This document shows positions 6,501 through 12,996 of a DNA stretch of 32,314 bases, one piece after another (within the stretch, counting starts at the first letter, position 1; each line of letters opens with the position of its first letter). The notes beneath the pieces are model-generated. The model had not been told where the DNA came from and searched no databases. It saw only the letters and a list, made by a program, of their open reading frames with translations. The position numbers and the translations under genes were made by a program. The stretch lies in contig JAWOBX010000063.1 in the NCBI GenBank assembly GCA_046484125.1, forward strand, positions 1 through 32,314, read 5' to 3'. The DNA is from JBGLNL01 sp046484125. Lineage in GTDB: Bacteria > Chloroflexota > Dehalococcoidia > SZUA-161 > SpSt-899.

Positions 6501-7622
6501 CTACATCCTTTTCGCGGTATCCCAGGAGTAATTGATAGATTGCTGGCTCCTGGCCTGCCGCGGCTGCCGCAGGAACGAGGGCGAGTCCATTCGCTCTTCC
6601 TCAGATTTCAGTGCGGAAAGCATTTCCATCATCTCCTGCTGATTGGTTCTGGATTGAGGTAATTCACCTTTTGCTGTGCTGAATCCGGTAGCAACCAGCG
6701 TAATCCTGACGTTATCGTTCATGCTTTCATCGTTGGCTACACCAAAGATTATGTTTGCGTCAGGATCGACAGCGTTCTTGATAACGCCTGCTGCCTCATG
6801 AACCTCGGAGATGGCCAGGTTGCTGCTGCCGGTGACGTTCAAGAGTACACCTGTGGCGCCCTCTATATTGACATCGAGCAACGGACTGGAAAGTGCCTGT
6901 TTGGCAGCGTCGATCGCTCTGTTGGCACCACTTCCCCTGCCAACCGCCATCCATGATTGACCGGCGTTGGTCATTATGGCCTTAACATCGGCGAAGTCCA
7001 GGTTTATAAGGCCCGGTACAGTTATCAATTCCGAGATGGACTGGACGCCGTTATAAAGTATCTCGTCCGCCATCGCGAAGGCCTCGTTCACTGATATACG
7101 GTTATCGCAAATGTCGAGAAGCCGGTCATTTGGTATAACGATGAGTGTATCCAGCATATCGACTATCTCTGCGATCCCCCCCTGTGCTTTACGAGACCGG
7201 ACGCTTCCCTCGAATGAGAACGGCTTGGTTACTATACCTATGGTCAGGATTTTAGATTCCCTGCCAATCTCCGAAATAATCGACATGGCTCCTGTGCCAG
7301 TGCCGCCACCCATCCCGGCGGTGACGAATACCATGTCTGATTCACCGATTGATTCGGCCAGTATTTCCCTGCTTTCATCCGCGGCCTTCAGCCCGACCTG
7401 GGGATCGCCACCCGCGCCCAACCCCTTGGTCAGCTTGGGACCAAGCTGGATACGGGTATCGGCAAGCGAGTCATCCAGATCCTGAGCGTCAGTATTAACC
7501 GCGATAAATTCCACTCCCTGAACACCCTGCTGGATCATGCGGTTGATTGCGTTACATCCCCCGCCCCCAGCACCGATCACCTTGATTTTAGCTTGATAAG
7601 CAGAAAAGTCGGTTCGACCCAT
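6501..7622 (-). CDS. ftsZ: Cell division protein FtsZ (373 aa)
   Basis: FtsZ is the tubulin-like GTPase that forms the division ring at midcell. The glycine-rich GAGGGG at 17-22, the tubulin signature GGGTGTG at 105-111 and a complete T7 loop NLDFAD at 207-212 are all present, so this is the catalytically normal copy. After the C-domain comes a linker of roughly 50 residues with DSPSFLRQ, matching the conserved C-terminal peptide that binds FtsA, and then a further tail of about 25 residues. The ATG at 7622 is preceded by AAGGGGG. It lies 48 nt downstream of ftsA, the usual order. A divergent FtsZ paralogue is encoded 1.6 kb away on the other strand. Confidence 0.98.
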   Translation of the reverse strand: MGRTDFSAYQAKIKVIGAGGGGCNAINRMIQQGVQGVEFIAVNTDAQDLDDSLADTRIQLGPKLTKGLGAGGDPQVGLKAADESREILAESIGESDMVFVTAGMGGGTGTGAMSIISEIGRESKILTIGIVTKPFSFEGSVRSRKAQGGIAEIVDMLDTLIVIPNDRLLDICDNRISVNEAFAMADEILYNGVQSISELITVPGLINLDFADVKAIMTNAGQSWMAVGRGSGANRAIDAAKQALSSPLLDVNIEGATGVLLNVTGSSNLAISEVHEAAGVIKNAVDPDANIIFGVANDESMNDNVRITLVATGFSTAKGELPQSRTNQQEMMEMLSALKSEEERMDSPSFLRQPRQARSQQSINYSWDTAKRM

Positions 7623-7670
7623 TGTTTCCCCCTTTACATTATTTGTTGCTACGCCGTAAGTTTGTTGCCC

Positions 7671-8909
7671 CTACCATCGCGACAAGAACTTCTTGGCGGA
7701 CAGCACCCCGGTTTTAAGGGTGCCGAGGACGCCGGGCTTCAGCTCCTCGATTTTCCATTTGTCGGGGCCTTCCTCATTGTTGGCGGCCCAGAAAAGCAGC
7801 CCTACACCTGACGCCGAAGCCGGGCCGTGAAGCGTGTCAGCGATTCCGGTTATACCAGTGGGAACCCCTATTCGTACGTGGTCCATATTCAGTGATTCTC
7901 GCGCCATGACCTCCAGGCCGGGTATAGTGGATGTGCCACCGGTAAGTACCAGTCCTGATGGTACTATTTCCTCATGCTTATCACGAGGTATCTCCATCAT
8001 TACCAGTTGCAGGATCTCATCGAGCCGGGCCCGGATCACATCGTTGAGCTCACGATACGAAACCGTGTGCCGATTCCCGACGTCCAGTGCGCTCAGTTCC
8101 GGCGATTCGAATCCATTGGTAACCATGACATTGCCGTATTTTCTTTTCATTTGCTCGGCCATGTCGCTGGCTACACCGAGTCCGATGGAGATATCCCTTG
8201 TAACCTGATAACCTCCCACCGGCAGTATCGACGAGTGCCAGACGCAGCCGTCTTTGAACACTGACACATCCGTAGTTCCAGCGCCGATATCCGCCAGAAT
8301 AACACCGGCGTTTTTCTCATGCCTGGTAAGCACTGCCTCGCCACAGGCCAGCGGAGTGAAGACGAGGTTCTTGATCTCCACACCGGCGCCACGCACGGCC
8401 TTGATCAGGTTCTGAACGGAGGCGGCGGCGGCGGTAACTATGTGGGTTTCTACGTCCAGCCTGAAACCGTGCATACCAACAGGCTCTTTTACCTTGACGG
8501 TGCCATCCAGGGTATAGTGACGGGGCAGCACGTGAAGGAGCCTTCTGTCGCTTGGGAGGGTGATGCCCCTGGCGGATTCAAGAACCCGGTCGAGATCGTC
8601 TGCGGTAACCCTTCGATCGTTTCTTGTGGTAGCAACCACCCCCCGGCTGTTGAGCGCGCTAATGTGTTTTCCGGTCACACCAACGTACGCGTTTTCCACC
8701 TCCAGGCCGCTGGTGCGTTCAGCCTGGATCACTGATTCCTCAATTGCTTCTTTGGCTTGGTCGATGTCGACCACAAGGCCTTTACGGACCCCTCGCGACG
8801 GGACTGTGCCTGACCCCAGTATCTGGAGGGTGTCGCCGTCACCGAGCGTGGCCACGATCGTACTAACCTTGCTGGTACCGACATCAATGGAAGCAAAAGT
8901 ATCGGCCAT
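7671..8909 (-). CDS. ftsA: Cell division protein FtsA, actin-like membrane tether (412 aa)
   Basis: FtsA is an actin-fold ATPase that ties FtsZ filaments to the membrane. Phosphate loop 1 (SIDVGTSKVSTIVA, near residue 7), the phosphate 2 motif (ADIGAGTTDVSVF, near 207) and the adenosine motif (LVLTGGTSTIPGL, near 323) are all visible. The extreme C-terminus is a short amphipathic helix (about LKTGVLSAKKFLSRW), as expected for the membrane-targeting sequence. Length is normal. The ATG is preceded by AAGGGGG. It sits between rsmH and ftsZ. The 71 nt after rsmH contain no ftsL, ftsI, mur, mraY or ftsW gene. Confidence 0.97.
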   Translation of the reverse strand: MADTFASIDVGTSKVSTIVATLGDGDTLQILGSGTVPSRGVRKGLVVDIDQAKEAIEESVIQAERTSGLEVENAYVGVTGKHISALNSRGVVATTRNDRRVTADDLDRVLESARGITLPSDRRLLHVLPRHYTLDGTVKVKEPVGMHGFRLDVETHIVTAAAASVQNLIKAVRGAGVEIKNLVFTPLACGEAVLTRHEKNAGVILADIGAGTTDVSVFKDGCVWHSSILPVGGYQVTRDISIGLGVASDMAEQMKRKYGNVMVTNGFESPELSALDVGNRHTVSYRELNDVIRARLDEILQLVMMEIPRDKHEEIVPSGLVLTGGTSTIPGLEVMARESLNMDHVRIGVPTGITGIADTLHGPASASGVGLLFWAANNEEGPDKWKIEELKPGVLGTLKTGVLSAKKFLSRW

Positions 8910-8971
8910 AAAATCCCCCTTTTTTGAATTTGCTTACAGGTCGCTTATGGTAATGTGTTCTTTCCGCTTCA

Positions 8972-8980
8972 CCTCCTTTC
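8972..8980 (-). promoter_or_regulatory. Orphan Shine-Dalgarno after the rsmH stop
   Basis: GAAAGGAGG follows the rsmH stop codon directly on the minus strand (reverse complement of CCTCCTTTC at 8972-8980), yet no ATG or usable start lies 5-12 nt downstream. The real ftsA ribosome-binding site is about 50 nt further on. It may be a relic of a gene lost from this position, where ftsL normally sits. Confidence 0.4.
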
Positions 8981-9910
8981 TTAAACGGATTCAATCCGTT
9001 CGGCCGATCTCAATCTGGCGCTTCGGCTTCTCGGATTCGACTTAACTTCCTCAGTTGTTGGCTTTATGACTTTCCTTCTTTTAATCCTCAGGCGTGGCTT
9101 GTGCCCGCATGTGCAAACAGGTGTCTCAGGGGGGCAGATGCACTGCTTTGACTCGCGGCTGAAGAATTCTTTGACTGCCCGATCCTCCAGTGAGTGAAAG
9201 CTTATGACTGCCATTACTCCCCCTGTTCCGAGTACATCTATCGCCTGATTCAGTGCTGACCTCAAATTCTCGATCTCGCTGTTAACCGCGATCCGTAATG
9301 CCTGGAATGTCCTGGTTGCCGGGTGTATCCTTTTCCTTTCCCCGTTGACTGCTCCGGATATCACTCTGGCGAGCTCGGTAGTCGTCTTAAGCGGCCGGTT
9401 ATTGACAATGGACCTGGCGATTTTCCTGCTTTTCGGTTCCTCACCATAAGTCCAGATGAGCATGGCCAGATCCTTTTCCGAAAACTCGTTTACTACCTCG
9501 GCTGCGCTCATTTTCTGGTCCGGACTGAATCTCATATCCAGAGGGGCCTCTTTCTGGAAACTGAATCCCCGGCCGGATTCCTCTATCTGCAGAGATGAGA
9601 GTCCCAGGTCGAAAAGGATACCATGAACGGGGTAGAACTCGTACCTGGAACAGATTTCCCCTAAATTGTTAAAGTTCTCATTTACCAGGAGGACTGTCCT
9701 CCCGAATTCCTTGAGTTTGGAGCTTGCGGCCTCTATGGCCCGTGGGTCGGCATCAAGCCCGAGAAGTTGCCCTCCGGGTGAGCTCGCTTTCATAATCGCC
9801 TCTGCGTGCCCTCCTCCCCCAACAGTACAGTCGATATATCTGCCGCCAGGCTGTACATTCAGTGCCTCAACTGTTTCTCTCAACAGAACGGACGTATGGT
9901 TTCGCTCCAT
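8981..9910 (-). CDS. rsmH: 16S rRNA m4C1402 methyltransferase RsmH (MraW), 309 aa
   Basis: RsmH methylates N4 of C1402 in the 16S rRNA decoding centre using SAM. The N-terminal HTSVLLRETVEAL, the SAM-binding DCTVGGGGHAEAI (about 28-40), the late FDLGLSSLQ and ISFHSLEDRAVKEF motifs, and the C-terminal cysteine-containing CICPPETPVCTCG plus RSRSARLRSAERI are all family hallmarks. Length is normal. Its ATG overlaps the mraZ stop by one base (TAATG), indicating translational coupling. It is one of only four division-cluster genes retained here. Confidence 0.97.
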   Translation of the reverse strand: MERNHTSVLLRETVEALNVQPGGRYIDCTVGGGGHAEAIMKASSPGGQLLGLDADPRAIEAASSKLKEFGRTVLLVNENFNNLGEICSRYEFYPVHGILFDLGLSSLQIEESGRGFSFQKEAPLDMRFSPDQKMSAAEVVNEFSEKDLAMLIWTYGEEPKSRKIARSIVNNRPLKTTTELARVISGAVNGERKRIHPATRTFQALRIAVNSEIENLRSALNQAIDVLGTGGVMAVISFHSLEDRAVKEFFSRESKQCICPPETPVCTCGHKPRLRIKRRKVIKPTTEEVKSNPRSRSARLRSAERIESV

Positions 9911-10335
9911 TAACGGTCTTCTGTCCCTTCTGCGAGGCGATAGGCGTCTTCATCCATCCGCTTCTTTTCCTCCTCCCACAATTCCTTACTCCATATTTCA
10001 AGGCACTTGTTGGTACCTGCGATCACGGCTCTGTCTTTAATCTGAGCGAGTTCACGAAGAGTTTGAGGGATGGCCACGCGCCCCTGTCTATCCAGTTCCA
10101 GATCAAAAGCGCTGGAGAAGATTACGCGGTTGAGTCTCCTGTTCTTGCTTGGCGAGAATGGTGATACCTCATAGTTCTCTGAGAGCTTTTGCCATTCATT
10201 CAGAGGGAAAGCCAGGATCTGCTTGTCGATCCCGCGGGTGAGCACGACCCCCCCGTGAAATTCTTTCCGGAATTTCGCCGGGATAGCTAGTCGACCTTTC
10301 TGGTCTATTCGATACTCATACTCACCTAATAACAT
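9910..10335 (-). CDS. mraZ: Transcriptional regulator MraZ (141 aa)
   Basis: MraZ is an AbrB-fold DNA-binding protein that controls its own division cluster and can associate with the nucleoid. Two tandem AbrB-like half-domains are visible: GEYEYRIDQKGRLAIPAKFR near residues 4-23 and FDLELDRQGRVAIPQTLREL near 77-96, each with the conserved D-x-x-G-R-x-x-I-P signature. The frame is open further upstream, but the ATG at 10335 gives the family's typical MLLGEY beginning; the extra upstream residues would be encoded by the operator itself. It overlaps rsmH by one base. Autoregulation is likely because four MraZ-box-like repeats sit in its promoter. Confidence 0.96.
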   Translation of the reverse strand: MLLGEYEYRIDQKGRLAIPAKFRKEFHGGVVLTRGIDKQILAFPLNEWQKLSENYEVSPFSPSKNRRLNRVIFSSAFDLELDRQGRVAIPQTLRELAQIKDRAVIAGTNKCLEIWSKELWEEEKKRMDEDAYRLAEGTEDR

Positions 10336-10345
10336 TAGATGCACT

Positions 10346-10385
10346 TTCCCCCAATTTTCCCCACAATTTACCACATTTCCCCACA
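10346..10385 (-). promoter_or_regulatory. Four tandem 10-bp MraZ-box-like operator repeats
   Basis: Read on the minus strand, four units lie in exact 10-bp register: TGTGGGGAAA (10376-10385), TGTGGTAAAT (10366-10375), TGTGGGGAAA (10356-10365) and ATTGGGGGAA (10346-10355). MraZ is known to bind runs of TGGG/GTGG boxes spaced by about one helical turn upstream of mraZ. They overlap the promoter spacer, the -10 and the initially transcribed region, which suits repression. Confidence 0.85.
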
Positions 10386-10393
10386 TTTGTCAA
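10365..10393 (-). promoter_or_regulatory. Promoter of the mraZ-rsmH-ftsA-ftsZ operon
   Basis: On the minus strand a perfect -35 TTGACA (10388-10393) is followed after 17 bp by TAAATT (10365-10370). The transcript would start near 10358, leaving a short leader before the mraZ ATG at 10335. The operator repeats lie across it. Confidence 0.75.
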
Positions 10394-10763
10394 TACTCAC
10401 GATGGGAATTTGCCGGAAATTCAACTTTTACCCCACCGCCCCAAAAGACCCGGGCAGCGATTTTTCCCCCGGGCGGCGGTTCCCGAAAAACGGCGTCCGG
10501 AATACATGGATTTTCACCTTCCGTCGGGTAACCACTTCGCGGTAAAAAAACACTCACCAACTGAGAAATTTAATGGGGCGCTCTCTGTTCGTGGTGAGGG
10601 GGATGGTCGGTCTCATCCGTGAAAACCGGGAATAACCTCTGTTCTTCACCCACTGGGTTATAATGGTTTCAGCCGAATCGCCGTTGCTTGAATCCGAACT
10701 CAGCTTGCTAAGGACGTATAACTCTGGTACTCTAGGCTCAAGTGCCACGAGGGGTGGAGAATA
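10394..10763. other. Divergent intergenic region between mraZ and hpt
   Basis: No supported gene. It contains a perfect TATAAT (10659-10664) that can serve the hpt operon with a poor -35, giving a leader of about 90 nt. There is also a GC-rich stretch with two CCCGGG sites near 10450-10476. I looked for a purine riboswitch before hpt and did not see its conserved core. Confidence 0.4.
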
Positions 10764-11285
10764 ATGTTCAATCCCGATGTGTTTATAGGGCGCCATGAGA
10801 TAGAGAACAAGGTAGCCGAACTTGCAGAGAGAATCAGGGCGGATTACAGGCAAAGGAACCCGCTCCTGGTGGGGGCTCTCAAGGGCAGCTTTGTTTTCAT
10901 GGCTGATCTGGTGAGGGCTCTTAATATGCCCCTGGAGGTGGATTTCATGATCGTCTCCAGTTATGGGTCGGGGGAGGAAAGCTCAGGTCAGATAAAGCTA
11001 CTTCAGGACCTCAGGACGCCGGTGAAAAATCGCGAGGTCCTCATCGTAGAAGATATAATAGATACAGGGCTTACCTCCAGATTTATAATAGATAGACTTT
11101 CCGAGAGGGAGATAGTTTCCGTCAGGGTATGTACCCTTCTCGATAAACCATCCAGGAGAAAGGTTCAGGTGCCTGTTGATTACACGGGCTTCACTGTTCC
11201 TGATACGTTTTTGGTGGGATATGGACTCGACTTCGCCGAGCAGTATCGTTATCTGCCGGATATCTGCGCTTTGGAGGGGAAATGA
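10764..11285 (+). CDS. hpt: Hypoxanthine phosphoribosyltransferase (173 aa)
   Basis: The enzyme makes IMP (and often GMP) from hypoxanthine or guanine and PRPP in purine salvage. The type I phosphoribosyltransferase signature VLIVEDIIDTGLT with acidic residues E96-D97 and D100-T-G is present. So are the LKGSFVFMADL loop near 39-49 and the C-terminal VGYGLDFAEQYRYLP hood segment. Length is typical. A ribosome-binding site (GGTGGAG) precedes ATG 10764. The stop overlaps the adenine deaminase start as ATGA, so the two are coupled: adenine to hypoxanthine to IMP is a direct two-step salvage route. Confidence 0.95.
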   Translation: MFNPDVFIGRHEIENKVAELAERIRADYRQRNPLLVGALKGSFVFMADLVRALNMPLEVDFMIVSSYGSGEESSGQIKLLQDLRTPVKNREVLIVEDIIDTGLTSRFIIDRLSEREIVSVRVCTLLDKPSRRKVQVPVDYTGFTVPDTFLVGYGLDFAEQYRYLPDICALEGK

Positions 11286-12994
11286 GGGATAGAGAGAGAT
11301 TGCTTGCCATTGCCAGGGGAGACGCTCCCGCTGAACTCCTGCTGGCGAATGCCAGAGTTGTGAATACTTTCAATGGTGAGATCGAAGAGGCCAGCGTAGC
11401 CGTTTCTCAGGGACTGATAGTCGGGGTTGGCGATTATGGGGAGGGGAATGAAATACTGGACCTGAAGGGGAAGTTCCTGGCACCCGGTTTCATTGATGGG
11501 CATATACACCTGGAGAGCTCCCATCTCAGTCCTGCCGAATACGCCCGGGCGGTTGTTCCCCGTGGTGTGCTGGGGGTGGTAACCGATTTTCACGAGATCG
11601 CCAATGTATGCGGTGTTCCGGGCATCGAATATATTCTTAATTCGGCGGAAAATCTCCCCATGGATGTATTCGGTATGGCTCCTTCCTGTGTTCCGGCAAC
11701 CCATATGGAGACCTCAGGCGCTGAACTGGACGCGGAGAGCCTGAAGCAGGTGATGAAAATCCCGGGGGTAATCGGCCTTGGGGAGATGATGAACTTCCCT
11801 GGCGTGATGTTCGGCGATGTGGGGGTATGGGATAAGCTGGAGCTTTTCGGGGGAAAAGTCATCGATGGTCACTGTCCGGGGCTGAGAGGCAATAGCCTCA
11901 ATGCCTACCTTGCGTCGGGTATCAGATCGGATCATGAGTGCACAAGTTTAGACGAAGCCAGGGAGAAGCTGAGCCGCGGGATGTATATCATGATCCGTGA
12001 GGGTTCCGCGGAGAAAAACCTCGAAACGCTCTTGCCCCTGCTCACTGATTCAACTTTCCGGCGATGCTTCTTCGTGGTGGATGACCGCGATTGCGCCGAT
12101 CTCCTTCGAGATGGTGATGTCGATGCGGTTGTGCGCAAAGCAATCGGTATGGGCCTGGATCCTGTGCGGGCAATTCAGATGGCAACTATCAATACCGCCG
12201 AATACTTCAGGCTTGAGCGGCTGGGAGCCGTGGCCCCGGGATATCGCGCCAACTTAATTGTCTTTGATGATCTCAACGCGCCCACGGCCGGCGCGGTCTA
12301 CTACGATGGCAAACTGGTCGCAGAAGATGGTAAACTGGCCGTGCCGGTTAATCAAATCACCGATGATAACCTGAAGCGCACGGTCAATATAAAGCCGTTC
12401 GGAATTGAGGCCCTTCGCATACCGGTCGAGGGGGATACCTACCCGGTAATTGAACTCATCCCCGGCCAGATAGTTACTGAATATGTTAAGGAAAAAGTTG
12501 AGGCAGATGATGGTTACCTCAGGGTAGACGTGGAGCGTGATATCCTCAAGCTGGCCGTGGTGGAACGGCACAAGGCAACGGGAAATATCGGGCTCGGGCT
12601 TGTCAGAGGGTTCGGCATTCGCAAGGGGGCCTTCGCCTCGTCAATCGCCCACGATTCTCATAACATAGTAGCAGTGGGGGCCAGTGACGAGGATATATTG
12701 GCCGCCGTCGAAGAACTGAAAAGAATTCAGGGAGGCATTGCGGTTGCTGAAGAGGGCAGGATCATAAGTTCTCTTGCCCTTCCTGTTGCCGGACTCATAT
12801 CTGAGGAGCCTCTGGAGAATCTGGTTGATAAGTTTGAGGAATTGAGGTCGGCCGCCGCCGGACTTGGATGTAAAGTATCCGCGCCTTTCGCGGTCCTTTC
12901 TTTTCTGGCGTTGCCGGTCATCCCCGAGCTCAAGCTGACAGATATGGGACTGGTGGATGTGCTGGCCTTCCAATTACTTGACGGGGGGTGTTAG
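11282..12994 (+). CDS. ade: Adenine deaminase (570 aa)
   Basis: A member of the amidohydrolase superfamily that deaminates adenine to hypoxanthine (EC 3.5.4.2). The metal-binding DGHIHLESSHL with H74-x-H76, TDFHEIANVCG, GHCPGLRG and SDHECTS motifs appear in the family order, and the C-terminal domain ends with FLALPVIPELKLTDMGLVD, typical of Ade rather than of dihydroorotase or D-aminohydrolases. Length is normal. ATG 11282 overlaps the hpt stop. The product is the substrate of the Hpt protein encoded just upstream. Its stop (12992-12994) lies 2 nt before the start chosen for the next gene. Confidence 0.96.
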   Translation: MRDRERLLAIARGDAPAELLLANARVVNTFNGEIEEASVAVSQGLIVGVGDYGEGNEILDLKGKFLAPGFIDGHIHLESSHLSPAEYARAVVPRGVLGVVTDFHEIANVCGVPGIEYILNSAENLPMDVFGMAPSCVPATHMETSGAELDAESLKQVMKIPGVIGLGEMMNFPGVMFGDVGVWDKLELFGGKVIDGHCPGLRGNSLNAYLASGIRSDHECTSLDEAREKLSRGMYIMIREGSAEKNLETLLPLLTDSTFRRCFFVVDDRDCADLLRDGDVDAVVRKAIGMGLDPVRAIQMATINTAEYFRLERLGAVAPGYRANLIVFDDLNAPTAGAVYYDGKLVAEDGKLAVPVNQITDDNLKRTVNIKPFGIEALRIPVEGDTYPVIELIPGQIVTEYVKEKVEADDGYLRVDVERDILKLAVVERHKATGNIGLGLVRGFGIRKGAFASSIAHDSHNIVAVGASDEDILAAVEELKRIQGGIAVAEEGRIISSLALPVAGLISEEPLENLVDKFEELRSAAAGLGCKVSAPFAVLSFLALPVIPELKLTDMGLVDVLAFQLLDGGC

Positions 12995-12996
12995 CG

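Noticed and set aside
7111..8735. Plus-strand ORFs opposite ftsZ and ftsA
   Set aside because: Antisense shadows of well-conserved genes, without ribosome-binding sites.
10394..10763. Purine riboswitch upstream of hpt
   Set aside because: A leader of about 90 nt and a TATAAC stretch invite the idea, but the conserved three-way-junction core is not present.
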